The notes under the pieces: model-generated
Databases searched by the model: none
What the model saw: the letters and a program-made list of their open reading frames with translations, nothing else
Told to the model about the DNA's origin: nothing
Assembly (NCBI RefSeq): GCF_001632365.1
Contig: NW_024468584.1
Span: 1-64,000, forward strand
From: Laetiporus sulphureus 93-53
Taxonomy: Eukaryota; Basidiomycota; Agaricomycetes; Polyporales; Laetiporaceae
Reading direction: 5' to 3'
Length of the DNA stretch: 64,000 bases
Translations under genes and position numbers: made by a program
In this document: piece after piece, positions 47,903 to 60,970 of the stretch
How positions within the stretch are numbered: the first letter of the stretch is position 1
Layout of the letters: each line of letters opens with the position of its first letter

Positions 47903-49445
47903 ATGGCATCCTCAGAACAGTACCTGAAACACGTCACGAAAGCTTCAGGGGACAAGGTACTCAAGGTACAAAGGCTTGAGCCAACGGTAAGTGGGAAAGC
48001 GCCGCGTATGCGTTCTTGACGATTTATGCGCTGCGCTGCGTTAGATCAAGGGTGAGGCTGTCAAGACTGGCTCATCGGCGACGAGTACTCTGCCGCAGCT
48101 TCCGGTCTGGGTGTGGGAGAACGTGATTGACCATCTGTGGGACGACCAGTGGACTTTGCGGAAGTGCAGGCTCGTCTGCCGAGCGTGGTACCCTCCCTGT
48201 CGCTTCCACTTGCGCACGGACATCACGATCTATAGTGTCAAGGGTGTGAAGGCATATGTGAAGGAGCTGAAGCAGGCGCCCGAGCTGTCGAAGTGGCCGC
48301 ACGATATGACCATATTGGGTCATCTGAGGACAGATCTATCAGCATTGTCGCTGGCGGCGATCCTGCTCGCTCGCAAGCTGCCCCGGCTGGAGACGCTTAC
48401 AATCTGGCATTCAGAGTGGGAGCCGTGGACGATGCACCGCGACGTCTTCCTGCATCTCTCTGGCTTCTCTGTCACTCGCCTCCATCTCTATGATGTCAGA
48501 TTCCCGTCGATCACCGTCTTTGGGCGCTTCGTCTGCGCGCTGCCACGCCTCGTCACGCTCACATGCTGGGATCTTGAATTCACACATTACCACTTCCACC
48601 GCGATACATTTAGTCCATATCGCGATCGCGTCAATATCACCTCCTTGGAACTCAGCAATTTCGGGATACATGGGAAACTCGTCGACTTCTTTGCTTATCC
48701 TGGCATCTCGAGTCGCTTGCAGAAATTGGACCTCAGAGTTACAAATGCGGATATGTCACAATACAAATGGGACCGGCAGCCATTGTTGGATGCTGCCTCT
48801 GGCTCACTCTCACAACTGCGATGCGATCTTCGATCCTCAGCACTACAGACGGGTACAGAGGTGTCTACTGCAGGTGTGCGCTCTAGCTTTATGCAAGCAT
48901 TTCTGCTATTTAAAGTCTCTCTAGCTTTGGTGCCATCATTCAGTGACCATACCTCACTGCAGAGACTACGGATGGACTTGTTTGATTCTTTGCAAGATTT
49001 TAATCTGGACATATTGTGTCAAACGTTACTTTCAATCAAGTCAGGCCAGCTTCGAAAAATTTTGATAGTGGTTCATTGCCAGGAACAGGAAACACTCTTA
49101 TATGGATGGAGCAACACGAAGGAGGAAGTGAAGGGCTTTCTGAAACTCCATCAGTCTGCTCATTCCAAAGAGATTGACAATCATTTTTCGTCTGATTCAT
49201 TCGGATTGCTGGGCAGAATAGAATTTGTGCTTATATATCGGAGTTGGACCAGTAGTACAACATTGTCTGGGGAGCAGTGGAAGCAGCAACTTGAATCTTT
49301 ATTCCCAAAACTGACCAAACGAGGCATCTTCCGGTGAGTATCCCACATTTTACGCCTAGACTCATGCATTCACCCCGTGTCGCGATATTGGCACTACAGC
49401 GCCACGATTGGGGCAAAGGGATTATTGCCGGATGAAAGCTTTTGA
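47903..49445 (+). CDS. F-box protein, copy 2
   Basis: Exons: 47903-47986 (28 codons, MASSEQYLKHVTK...), 48045-49333, 49400-49445. Introns are GTAAGT...GTTAG and GTGAGT...CACTACAG, in phase. F-box core: LPQLPVWVWENVIDHLWDDQ, CRLVCRAWY. The substrate domain follows with repeating hydrophobic strands (LETLTIWHSEWEPW, FGRFVCALPRLVTLTCWDLE, ISSRLQKLDLRVTN) and a C-terminal helix segment (EQWKQQLESLFPKLTKRGIF). The 32-nt segment at about 48893-48924 that is an intron in copy 3 is read through here (MQAFLLFKVSL) without disturbing the frame; its would-be donor is GC and its branch site is lost. The protein looks intact, about 470 aa. A likely SCF adaptor with unknown target. Confidence 0.82.
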
Positions 49446-50224
49446 TTATCACGGCCATTGTATCTCCAGCAGATCCTTCCCACGTTCGCGGATTTGTCTC
49501 CACTCTGGCAACAGTGAAGGGCACACTCAAGTGGACTGCGCAGGCTTCTACCCTCACCTCGCCGGCCCTCCGAAGTGTTGTATGGCCGTGCACGTTCTCG
49601 GTTACCCACCACGATTTCTTCCGCAATCCCCTACTCCGCGTACATCAAGGTCTAGCATCCGGTTCTCGCATATCGCCATTGCCATTCCGACGCTCAGACA
49701 TCTATTTTCTCCATCTCGTCTCCATCTCCGTATGCTCCACCAACGATCGCTCATCCCACGACTGCTACATTCCCCATTCATACACATGCGCTATCCGCTG
49801 GAATCCACCCACTAGGACTCGATGGCGGCCAGGTAATCTTGGTCAGGATTCCCCAGAAGATGTCTGCCCGTCTGTTTCGTCGTCCGCACGGCGATGCCTG
49901 AGACGCTTATTCTATCGGACTATCCGCATTTTGACGGGTGATTCAATATGGGCACAGCAGACCCACTGGATCCGTCTCCGCTGAGAGGCTCCTGAAGGCG
50001 AACTGGCCTGATATTTTATCTCATGCCACACTACATATTCCGTGCTCGTATGTGCACCCACATTCGCAATCTCTACAAACAATGTCAAGACGCTATATCA
50101 CGCAACGAACCACGGCGATATGACAACATCAGGCGATGCGATTTCAGGAGCGAACTGACTCTAGCCGGCGGAGGCTCAACGGAGTCCGCACGCTCTCCTC
50201 CCCTGTGATCCGTAGGTGCTCAGT
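49446..50224. other. Spacer downstream of F-box copy 2
   Basis: Repeated downstream of copy 3 (56.3-57.0 kb). Only short frames are present. The shared block around 49820-49920 and 56640-56740 marks the duplication. Confidence 0.45.
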
Positions 50225-50910
50225 CAGCCCAGGATGACCTCGAACCTCATCTGCCGCTCGTCATTCAACTCGAACACATGGCCTCAATGAAAACATGCAG
50301 TTGGCCTGCCACCAGCGGACATCCCACCGATACACTCCTCCATCGACGATCCGCATCAGACCAGATTCATCTGTACGAGCGCGAACCCGTGCCCGAGACA
50401 TATGCGTGGACTGTCCGTACGCATGAACGTCAACGCGTGCCGGTGGCCCTTGATCTTCCTCGTACGAAGCAGGATCTAGCGGTCCTTAACTCAACGATCC
50501 AACCAGAGCCCCCTTACCTCAGGGCCCAACAGTGCGCGGACCATGTTCACGAACGGGATTGGGATGGCGCCGATCTGGCCTGCGCTGACGGAGATGATGT
50601 CGACGCTCGGGCACGGAATTCCGCTCACGCGGGAGATGGAGAGCGGCGTGACGGCGCATTGGATGACCTAGCAAGTACCTTCCGGACGTGAGGGACGGAG
50701 ACGGCAGGCCACAGCGTGTTCCACGGATTTGCGGTGCAATCGCGAATTCACCGGATGACCGCGTTGAGGTACGTGAGCACAGGCGCTGGCTGTTCCTGCA
50801 TCGAGGCGGCACCTCATCAAGTGAACGAACTGCTCACGTAGCGTGCGCTGGACGGCACGCTGCTTGCAAAGCTCAGTGGGCTCGATGAGGCCCCACTGCA
50901 CGTCCTGCAG
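50225..50910 (-). pseudogene. P450 relic 1 in the array
   Basis: C-terminal half of a P450 in broken frames, antisense to the F-box gene. In order on the minus strand: WGLIEP (compare WCLIEL in the intact gene), PVLTYLNAVIR (compare LPYLDAVVQE), DIISVSAGQIGAIPIPFVNM, then GHRHALTF and PRICLGHGFAL around the haem loop with the Cys still present, and FELNDERQMRFEVILG. Multiple frameshifts and a stop inside the K-helix region show it is non-functional. Closest in this window to the P450 at 7253-9465. Confidence 0.75.
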
Positions 50911-52440
50911 GTTTGGCGTCAGGATAGCGGGAGGTTTCGACAGGACGTGTTGCTGGAGTACTTGGATCAGGTGCAGTGTTGGAAGTGCTGTGTATGGATC
51001 GGAGTTGTGCTGGCTCAGTGGATGTTGTCGCATACCCGGCGCGGTTTAGGACTTTATCTACTGAAAACACGAGGTTTGTATTGTTTCACGGCGAGTGTAT
51101 AGTACAGGAATTGGAGACGGACCTGCGAGGTTATGTGTTTCTGCAGACATTTGTAGAGAGGATTTGACTAGATTACGCAATATAGTCGGGCCTGTTCATC
51201 GCGCTTGCATCAGCCCAAGTCAGAACATGCACGCACTAACTGTACGATACTCTTATTCTCTATGACGCTCTCGACTATATTTGCTCTCCTCGAACATTCC
51301 GGTGACCCGTTGGTTGTATATTTGGTCTTCTCATCCAAGAATCGAGGAGCTAGAGGAGCGATGAGAGTGTCTTCACTAGAATTGAGGAGTCGGGCCATAG
51401 GGTACCCTGTTTCTAAGTCGATACCGGTCGCGACGTAATCAAAGATGTTCGCAGCCTCGAACGCCACGAGGTACGGTCCATCCTACAGGACGAAATTATT
51501 GTAAAGGTTATTGTAGGCATCCGAAGGACGTGATTGCGCACTTTAATTTTGCACTCTCGGACCACGCACAGCGATGCGACGATCCTTCACCTCTCCCCTG
51601 AACGCTGCCGACTTGCTCCATATCCCCTCCACACCTAGGTCCGTTGGAGATCTCCTCGATATTCTTGTCGAGCTTTTCCACCAGCCGGAGGTCCGATGAG
51701 ACCGGGCGCGGATACGACCGCTCCAGTCCATATGAATCTGCAACCCACATTGTCATTCGTAAGTGAATACAAGCAGTCGGCCATGAAGAAACACTTGCCT
51801 TGCATGGTGCAAAAATTGTGTCACTCGATTGAGGAGCCTCATGTCAAGCGCATGTGCCGAGCTGCGAATGCCGGATCTCACACAAGCAGCACACGGCGGA
51901 TGTCTCAGATGCGAACGATTCGATTAGATGCGCTCACGCTTGGTAGTCGTCTCGCGTGCCGAGTCATCAATAGCGAAACCGATCGTATGCTGAGCAAAAT
52001 CAACAGAGTCGATGTCTTCGTATTGATAGCAGACGTACCATGCTCGATCTGTTATGAAAATGTCTACCATATATTATCAAGCAAGAGGAATGTTGCAGGG
52101 CCTGCCATGAAGGCGAACGGAGTAGAATGAGAGGTCGTGAAGTGCAGGGTCGGTGACAGCGAAGGCAGAGCACGATGAGGTCGATCGGATATAGAGTCGC
52201 GAAGGAGAACGCTACAGGACAGTCGACAGATGAGCGAGAGAGGTCAGCAGCAGCTGCCATCGATATGATCCGGTACGCACCATACGCATCTCGATCCCAG
52301 CGTACCTCTCTCCATGAGAACGCTCACCTGCTGCCCTTCCGTGCTGCGACAGCCGGATACCACATGAACGCCTTTCGGCGGGATGCATGAGGACCTAAAA
52401 ACGTGACACGCTTCTCCTTCTTTATTTGTGACAGCTCAGC
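50911..52440. other. Repeated spacer, no gene resolved
   Basis: Shared with 57.8-58.9 kb. A minus-strand segment (AANIFDYVATGIDLETGYPM near 51450-51380) and a further one near 51730-51620 look like coding debris of an unrecognised gene; no exon chain could be built. Confidence 0.4.
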
Positions 52441-53316
52441 GACCTCGATTTTGCGGCTATGAGCGCAGACGGGCGCGTTTCTGCACCAAGCAAGAGCCTG
52501 AGACTACTACTGCTCCTCGGGAGGGATGGCCACGAACGCATTGATGGCTTGCGTGCGGTGGAGTCAGGATCTGCGAAATTCACCATGTTCACGTCTAATC
52601 TAGCGTCCGCAAAGCGAAAGCTATGAAGAACGAATGTTCAATCGTAGAGTAGAGACGAGGAAGAGGGAAAGCAGGAGCGAACCCGCATGTCTCGTCAAAT
52701 GCCGAGACATGCAGTGGCCATGCAGTGGCCAGGCGGCCAGGCGTGGATTGATGCTACATACTGGGCGCTAAGTTAATTGTTTAACTCTCGCAGGGCGAAC
52801 TTTGACGGCACGACGTAGCTGTGCAATCTCAACATTCTCCCTCGTTCTCGCTGTCGGACACCATGCTCGTATTAGAGCTCTTTAGTTCAGGCAGCCATGC
52901 CAGGTACAAGATCCACGTGCGCCTGCAATGTGAATAGACGGTCGATCTGTCGACCGTTCAAGTACGTCCTGATTTTTCGTCCGCCTCACTCCAATTTTCG
53001 TCCACTACGATTTGCATTTGTCAGAACGCAACATCCATTGATCTGCCTCTGCGACTTGCAGCACGACCATCTGGCGCGAGGAGCCTTCTCTGGCTGACAG
53101 CTCGAGGAAACGATCATATGTTGACTGCCTCCTGGACGGTAAGCGGCATCGCAGATGGCTGTCTTCGCCTTCACGGGTCCCTCAAACCAGACGTGGCATG
53201 CAATCGACGCGTTAGCAGACCAAATGTGGGCAATATACGGAGCGCAGATCCTATGCGGACATCTGCACCGCTTCTCGCGGCCTTGCGTGCGTCCATTCCA
53301 TCAAGATGCGATGCTG

Positions 53317-53691
53317 TTATCGCGAGCCAACTAGTATGGCCTCAAGCCTCAACATCAACACCAATGTGGCCCTTATCTTGCTTTCAGGCGCTGCGCTTGT
53401 AGGCAGACGAAGGGCGCGGTGTACAGTATCCCCACATGCACGCGTAATCTGAGCGATCGTGAGTGTCGTCGTTCCTCGTCTTCTCCATTGCGGCCGATCC
53501 ATCGTCACACATGTTGCTGTCCAGCTTCTCACCAACGCCATCTCGAAGGTTTCCTGGCTGGAAGCTCGAGGAATTGGCCGCTTTGTCGACTCGACTATCG
53601 CTGCGTGGATGTTCAGTGCCTGTCTTGTCCGGCAGACGCTCCTCGCGCCACGGACGTGGCTTGAATGCGGTCCGTCAGTGAACGTTTCCAT
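53317..53691 (-). other. Repeat-borne open frame, unit 3 version
   Basis: 124-codon frame beginning METFTDGPHSSHVRGARSV, collinear with the frame at 2152-2485 in the inverted unit and divergent from the F-box gene. No family recognised. See the note on competing frames at 2152. Confidence 0.3.
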
Positions 53692-54630
53692 TCACACCTT
53701 GGGCTGTGACTAGGAATGATGGAACGCACATCCTATGTTTTCAGGGACACAACGTCCTTGCATTTTCCTTCTGCATCTTTCGAAGCTGTGCGCGCGTATG
53801 CGCGTGCTGCAGTACTGCTAGAGAGCCTCGTTCTCGTGGCATAGCCTCAGTGGCGATGACGGGTAGGCAACCTCATGGCTGCACTCGTGGTGTCTGCGCC
53901 CAGTGCGGCGATGTGATGAAGGTATGTGTGGTTTGATACCATCGATTTGATAACATATCCTGATAAGAAGTGTACATGACGAGGCGCGGCCTCCCGAAGT
54001 TTCTCCAGCCATTCCCTTTGCCCTCGCTCCGTTACGTGGCAGTGCTCATGGCTGTGATGCTCCTCGAGGCGCAGCGTGTCTAAGATGCTGTGCAAAACAG
54101 CGGTCATTCGGTTCCCGGAGTCATTGCAAAATCCGAAGTGGTGCAGCAATATGCTTAAAGCCTTCTTGTCAGGCGCTATATAAGGGAGATTTAATGAACT
54201 TCATGGACGTGTATTCATCCAGCAAGGTGCGTCCTGAGTCTATGTGCTTTAAGGACGCACTGAAAGATGCACATACGGACTTGGAGGAAACGAGACAATT
54301 GCGCTATGCATGTAGTGCCTCGTCTTTTACCCGTGTCTGCAGCTGCTCAGATACACATGGTTCTGTTTCTTCGGCCGTTAATTATACCGCTTTGCTGTGC
54401 ATGCGTTATCGATGAATGGACGGCTTGGCTACAGCACCTGCAGATACTGTAGCACCCCGATTGAATGATTGTTGTCTGTGTGATCCGAACGTGGCTGTGC
54501 AGCACGGTCATGTGGGCGGTGTCTGTATTCCTGGAAGATATGGTATATATAGCCACGTTGCAATGCGATGAGCAGCCAGCTCGGAAACTCACACCTGTGA
54601 GCATCCTCCGCAACTGTCTACTCTAACGAT

Positions 54631-56240
54631 ATGGATTCCATCGAATGGAAGCTGAAACGTCTCGCAGACGGGACGAAAAGATGGAGACTCTTCAATTCAC
54701 AACAGCTTGCAGGAACCGTAAGCGGGCAAACCCCATGTATACGTTCCTAACCATTTACGTCCTGCACTGCGTTAGACCAAGGAAAGGGATACGGCAGGCC
54801 GTACGGCGTCATCCGAGGCAGAATCTGAGCTGGAATCCGAGGTGGAATCCGACTGGGAATCGGAGGCGCAACTAGTGGTAGAGCCCGAGGTGCAACCAGT
54901 CTCGACGAGAACTGTGCCGCAGCTTCCGATGGAGGTGTGCGAGAACGTGATTGACCATCTGTGGGACGACCAGCGTGCTTTGAGGCAGTGCACTCGTGTC
55001 TGCCGAGCGTGGTACCCTCCGAGTCGCGTCCACTTGCACAGGCAGATCACGATCAGCAGTGTCGAGGATGTGCAGGCGTATGCAAAGAAGCTGAAGCAGA
55101 CGCCCGAGCTCTCGAAGCGGCCGCACAATATGGCCATGATGGGCGGCGGCGATTGGAGGTCAGATTTGTCAGTATTGTCGACCGCGGCGATCCTGCTCGC
55201 TCCCAAGCTGCCCCGGATGGAGACGCTCGAAATCAGTATGTCAGAGTGGAAGCCGTGGACGATGCACAGAGACATTTTCCTGCATCTCTCCTGCTTCTCC
55301 GTTACTCGCCTCAATCTCTACCGTGTTACATTCTCCTCGATCAATGTCTTTGGGCGCTTCGTTTGCGCGCTGCGCGCTCTGGTCGAACTCGAATTGCGCG
55401 ATGTGGAATTTATACGTGACGAGTTCCACCGCGATACGTTTGGTCTATATCGCAACCGCGTCAACATCAGGTTCTTGTTACTTGGGGCAGTTTCTCGCAT
55501 GAGACCTGAAAACCTCATGGACTTTTTGACTCATCCTTGCATCTCGAGTCGCTTGCAGAGACTCATCATCGATGATTCACCTTCTGGGACTGAAAAGCAA
55601 GACCAATCGAAATGCCAGCAACTATTGGATGCTGCATCTGGCTCACTCCTTGAACTGCCATTGGTTCTTCCGTACTCAGGACAACAGACACATACAGAGG
55701 TGTCGGCTGCAGGTGTGCGCACTTTAAGTTTATGTAAGCATTCATGCTAACCAGAGTCTCTCCAGGTTTAGTGCCATCCTTCACTCGCACCACCTCACTG
55801 CAGAGACTACGACTAACCTTTGTGGGTGCTTCTCGAGCGTTTGAGATCGACACATTGTGTCAAGTCTTACTTTCACTCAAGTCAGGCCAGCTGCGAGAAA
55901 TTGTGATAGTTCTCCGACGTGGTGCGAGAGTAGGGAGGGATCGTAACGGTCAAATGAAAAAGGAGGTGAAGAAACTCCTCGATATCCACAACTGTGCTCG
56001 GTGCAGAGAGGTCGACAATCATCTTGCATCCGCCTCATTCAAGACACTGAGCAAAGTAGAATTTGCACATGGTTTCCCCCTTGACAGGGTTACCAAGGAG
56101 CAGTGGAAGCAGGAGCTCGCACTTTCATTCCCAAGACTAATAGAGCGAGGTATCTTACGGTGGGTATCCCTCATTTCGCGCCTAGACTCACGCATTCATC
56201 TGCGTCGCGATATTGGAACTGTAGCGCCACAGTGGAATAA
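54631..56240 (+). CDS. F-box protein, copy 3 (needs a 32-nt intron)
   Basis: Exons: 54631-54717 (29 codons, MDSIEWKLKRLADGTKRWRL), 54776-55733, 55766-56159, 56225-56240. The acidic Glu/Ser stretch precedes the F-box core (LPQLPMEVCENVIDHLWDDQ, VCRAWYPPSR). Later strands are LPRMETLEIS and FGRFVCALRALVELELRDVE; the C-terminus is EQWKQELALSFPRLIERGIL then RATVE and a stop. Without removing 55734-55765 (GTAAGC ... GCTAAC ... TCCAG, 32 nt) the frame ends at a TAA at once. Removing it restores CLVPSFTRTTSLQRL in phase. Copy 3 has 2 extra nt just upstream relative to copies 1 and 2. So either a very short intron is used or the gene is broken here. About 484 aa if spliced. Confidence 0.72.
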
Positions 56241-57064
56241 GTTCATTAGAAGAACAATTGTGATCATTGCAGTCGTTGTATCCCCATTAGCTGATTCTCG
56301 ACTTCGTGGTATTGTCTCCGCTCTAGCAACGATGAAGGGCATGCTCAACGCTTCTATCCTCGTCTTTCCGGCTATCAAGTGTCATATGGCCCTGCACGCT
56401 CTTGGCTACACATCACCGTCTCTTTCACAATTCCCTACTCCATATGCATCGCGTGCGAACATATAACATGTCCCAGCATCCAGTTCCCCGCATACCGCCA
56501 TCGCCATCCCAAACTCAGACATCTCTCTTCTCTATCTCGTCTCCACCTCTTGCAAACTGTATGCTCCGCAAGCAATCGCGCATCCCAGAACCGCTACATT
56601 CCCCATTCATGCGCTCTCAAGTGCACGCGGTCCGCCGGAATCAGCCCACAAGGTCTCCGCGGCGGCCAGGCGATCTTAGCCGGAATTCTCCAAAAAACAC
56701 CTATCCAGCCATTTCGTTGTCTTCACGGTAACAGTGACGACGCTCAATTCGATGGGGCTATTTGAGGTTGCGGAACCTCCGATCGGGGATGATACGGACA
56801 CTTCGAACTAAAGAAGCATCTCCATTGAGAGACTCCTTGAGGCGAAGGGGCTTGATATTCATTCGCGCTGCGATGCATGTTGCGACACATATATCCGCCA
56901 TGGCTGCTATGCACGAATGCCGAGGTGCCGCATGCGATGAATCTGGCGATACGAACGCTATCAGACAGCGCAAGTCGAATTCAGATCGATACTCTTTGCA
57001 ACAAGTACCTTTCAACGGCCATGCCCTCCTTCCCTGCAACCTGCGATTGCTCAGTCACCCGCTC

Positions 57065-57770
57065 CCTTGAGGCGATCTCGATCCTCATCTCTCTTCTATC
57101 TCCAACTCGACCGCGTAATTGCTAAACAGCGCGCGGCACGACTGCCAGCGCCAGCCATCCCATCAGCACAGCACTCACGCAACGACGCACATTCGCGCAT
57201 CTTGATCATCGTGAGCACGAACCTGCGCCTGAGACATATGCGCGGAATGTGCATACGCGTGAACGTCAATACATGCGAGTGGCCCTAGATCTCCTACGCG
57301 CGTAACGGGAATTGCCCTCCTTGATCCAGCGCTCTGACTGAACTCCGTTGCATCAAAGTCTTCAGAGCGCGCGGGACGCTTTTCATGGGACGGCCCGGGA
57401 CGGCGACAATCTGGCCTTCGCAGACGGAGTCGATGTCGACGCACGGAAGTGGAAAGCTGCTCGCACGGGAGATGGAAAGCGGCGTGATGGTGCATTCGAT
57501 AGCCTGTCGAGCACTACGTGAATGTGAGGGGCGGAGAAGCGCGAATGTAGGAAGCGGGGTATGACGGCGGGCCACAGGGTATTCGACGACCTTGGGGATG
57601 CAACCACGACATCCACTGGATGACTGCATCCAAATTCGCGCGCGCGTGCGCAAGCTGTTCCCACATCGAGTCAGTACCTCACGAACTGTATGAACTGCTC
57701 ACGCAGCTTGCGCTGGATGCCAAGCTGCTTGCAAGGCACACCGGGCTCGATGAGGTATCACTGCGCATCT
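57065..57770 (-). pseudogene. P450 relic 2 in the array
   Basis: Same position relative to the F-box gene as relic 1. Recognisable on the minus strand: TITPLSISRAS, CVDIDSVCEGQIVAVPG (compare CVDSISICAGQVVTIP in the intact gene), then GHSHVLTF and PRICLRRRFVL at the haem loop (Cys kept, following Gly changed to Arg), and AVLSNYAVELEIEE. Frames are broken. More decayed than relic 1. Confidence 0.68.
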
Positions 57771-58889
57771 CGTCACTTCGACGTCAAGATAGCGGGAGGT
57801 TCGGACGGGAAGTATTGACGCAGCGACTAGCCCTGGTGGGGTATTGCGAGTATCGTGGATGGATCGGAGTTTCGTTGGCTCTCTGGATATTTTCACATAT
57901 CGGCACGTTTCAGGACTTTATTTACTGATAGCAGAGGCTGTCATTGTTCCACGGTGTGTAGGTAGTATAAGAGACGGAAACGGACTTGCGAGGTTATAGT
58001 CTCCTTCAGACGGTCGCTGAGGTAGTTTATTGCGTATTGATTTGATTACACACTATGCCTGGGCCTGTTTATCACCGCTTGCATGAGCCCAAGTCAGAAC
58101 GAATACGCTCCATTTGAAAGGTAGCCGGATGCTCTATCGCGCCCTCGATATATCCGCTCTCCTTTAACCTTCCAATGACCCGTTCCAACGACCTGTTGGC
58201 GATATGCCCGGTCTTTTCATCCAGCGTTCAATAAGCTAGACGAGCGATGATGAGTTCATTCACGAGGATTGAAGAGGCGGTTTCTAGGATTCCCTTCTTT
58301 ACGTCGACATCAGTATGAGCGCTCATGAAAGCATCGAAGCACTTGACGATGAAGAACACTCACTCTGCAAGGTGCCGTGGACGGCGATGACATAGGAGAG
58401 CGCATGCATTGGCTGCTCCAACGTCGGGGCATTGCTGGCGATCACCCGGCTCACCACTGGACGTCGAGCAGCTTTACATACGAGACGCAACAGAACGTCT
58501 TCGTATTGATAGCGGACGTCCCTTGCTCGATCCGCTATCGAGAGGAAGTTTGCAGGAACAGCCGCAGAGGTGACCAGAGAAGAGTAGGAGTCGCGAACTG
58601 CGGTGTCAATGACCGTGAAGGCGGAGCACGTTCAGGAGGAGAGATCAGACACAGAGTCGCGAAAGTAAACGCTACGAGATGACCCATGAAATCGACTAAT
58701 GAGCAAGATAGGTTAGCAGAAGCCCAGCATCAACATGTCCCAGCACGCACCGCAAGTATATCCATCGTCGCATACCTCTTCCCATGAGAACGCTGCGCTG
58801 CTGTTCTTCCATACTGCGACGGCCGGATTCCACACGAACGCCCTCCGGCGGGATGCGCAAATGCCTCAAATTGCAGCTCGCCTCTCCTT

Positions 58890-60970
58890 CTCCATTTGAG
58901 ATAACTCAGCGATATCGGTCTTGTGCACTACGAGTGCAGACAGGTGCATTTCTGCGGCTAGCACGGAAGCACTAGTCCAGTAATGCTCCGCAGGGAGGAT
59001 GGCGGCGACTCCGCATTGACGGCTTGCGTCGTCTTTGTGCTTGCAGTGGTCGGCAGCAGTGCGCGATGATCGAGCACCGTGAGGTTCTCGTCGGACGCAG
59101 AGGAGAAGGTAGTTGAGCTAACAAGGCGAGCAGAGTGCTTTCTGAGACTTTAGCGCCGGAGGCAGAGTGAGGCGCAGTTCACGATTGATCGAGTGTTTAC
59201 GAAGAGTAAGCATTAGTTAGTCATAGAGATGTGAGAGAGGACAAGCACGAAGAATCCCGTCAAATGACTGGCCCGAGTGGCCGCTGCAGACATGTTGGAA
59301 CACTCTTGGGGCACGAATCGTCAGTACTACAAGGCGCGCAAGTTGCGCGTGCTGTAATGCATGACTGACTTTGACTCTCGAATGGCATGGCGAAGCCATG
59401 CAACCTCACCATCCTGTGTCATTCTTGCTTTCGGAAACCACGCTCGTCATGGAGCTCTTGTTCAAGTAATTACGCTATATACAAGATCCACATGCGCTCG
59501 TGATATGAATGAACGGTCTCTCGTTCAATAAAAAGTATGTCTTGATTTTCCTTGCACTTCACTCTTGCTTATTCCTCGGACTGTCGTCCAGTACAATCTG
59601 TTAATTATTGACAGATCGACATGTCACTTTGTCGACTATCACCGCCTGTATGGTGAACCCATAGATGATTTTCTCTCCTTCGTAGGCCCCTCAAAGCACA
59701 GACGTCGCTTGAAAGCCGTGCGTCAGAGGCGCCACTGGTCACCGCAAAGAAAGAGCATGCAGGATAGGTGAGACAGACACAGAGCCGCGAAGACAAACAC
59801 TACGAGACCGCCCAAAGAATCGACTGATGAATGGAGCAAATTGAAAGAAATCCACCATCGGTACGAAAAACTGCAGCAGGACAGCGTATATCTTCTCGTG
59901 TGAATGCTGTAAGTGGTCAATCCCTAGTGACAACCTGACTCCATGAACGTTTGCCAACGAGATGCACGAACACCTGCTATTACAACGTACTTCTCCGCCC
60001 ACTGCAACAGATCGAACAGTTCAGCCTAGGCACCACGCATGTGAATAGGTATGTTTCTGCCGTCAGTGCGACCACGGCCCCGTGCTGCTCCGCGGCGGTT
60101 ATGAGGAATACCGCGGGAGGGACATCGACGGCGGCCTTGGACTCTGTGCCAGGGGGTGTCGTCAAATGACCGGAGGCCGCCGCAAATGGATATCGGTGAG
60201 GGTGAGCTAAACTTTAGAATGCACCAAATTACTTCAGCTTCGCGCCGACCGTTATTCTCACGATTTTCTTATGCCAGAACGCAACACCGTGCACGTTAAC
60301 GGTCACGACCTGCAGCACGAGCATGCAGCTCGACGAAAGTCCCTTGACCAGCAGCTCGAGGAATCGGCTACTTTGTCGACTAACACTGCCTAGACGTTCG
60401 GCGCACGAGATGGCTGTCCTTGTCTGCAGACGCTCCTGGCGTCGCGGATGTGGTATGGAAAGCGGTGCGTCAGCGAACATTTCACTCAAACCTTATACCA
60501 TGGCCATGGGGCTTGACGGGCGCAGCTGCTAGGCATTCGGGCGTCCGGACGGCTATGCGCTTCCCGCCTGTGTCTTGCGGACCCGGGTGCGTGCGTCCAG
60601 CGACACAGATTGTGGTGCTGCTGTAAGGAATCGCATATAAGTAGTATAGCCATAGCGGCTATCACAGGCAGGCCACCTCATGAGCGCACTCGTGTTGTTT
60701 GCGCCAGTGCGGTGATAATGATACTTTACGGTATACGTGGTCTGACACAATCAATCCGATACCATATCCTGATAAGAAGCGTATGTGACGAGGCGCGCCG
60801 AAGCTACTCCAGCCATCTCCTTTACCCTCCCTCGGTCCCGTGGCAGTGCTCACAGCTGCGATGTTCATTGAGGTGCAGCGCGTGTATGATGCTGTGCAGA
60901 ATGTAAGTTTTTCCGTTCTCAGAATCGTCGCGTAATCCGGAGCAGTGCAACAATCTTCGCAGAATACAAA
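58890..60970 (+). repeat. Truncated repeat unit 4
   Basis: 5' block only. The anchor near 60415 is about 6.8 kb from its unit 3 partner. Where the F-box gene should start, the sequence passes instead into the DUF6533-type gene at 61306. A sub-block near 58640-58710 recurs at about 59780-59850, an internal duplication. Confidence 0.65.

Larger units (their letters stand above)
45430..52440 (+). repeat. Repeat unit 2 of the F-box/P450 array
   Basis: Contains, in order, the repeated 5' block (45.4-47.9 kb), an F-box gene, an antisense P450 relic, and a further shared block to about 52.4 kb. Anchors recur in unit 3 at offsets of 6.73 kb (F-box start), 6.77 kb (46853 to 53620), 6.80 kb (F-box end) and 6.88 kb (about 51191 to 58074). 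Boundaries are approximate. Divergence is clearly visible, so the duplication is not very recent. Confidence 0.75.
52441..58890 (+). repeat. Repeat unit 3 of the F-box/P450 array
   Basis: Same order as unit 2: 5' block (52.4-54.6 kb), F-box gene, antisense P450 relic, downstream block. The edges are set by the recurrence of the block near 58.9 kb that opens unit 4. Confidence 0.72.

Noticed and set aside
50278..50691. 137-codon plus-strand frame
   Set aside because: Lies antisense to the P450 relic, whose motifs explain the sequence.
55974..56466. Extended reading of F-box copy 3 to 56466
   Set aside because: Runs through the GTGGGT...CTGTAG intron; splicing there gives the stop that matches copy 2.
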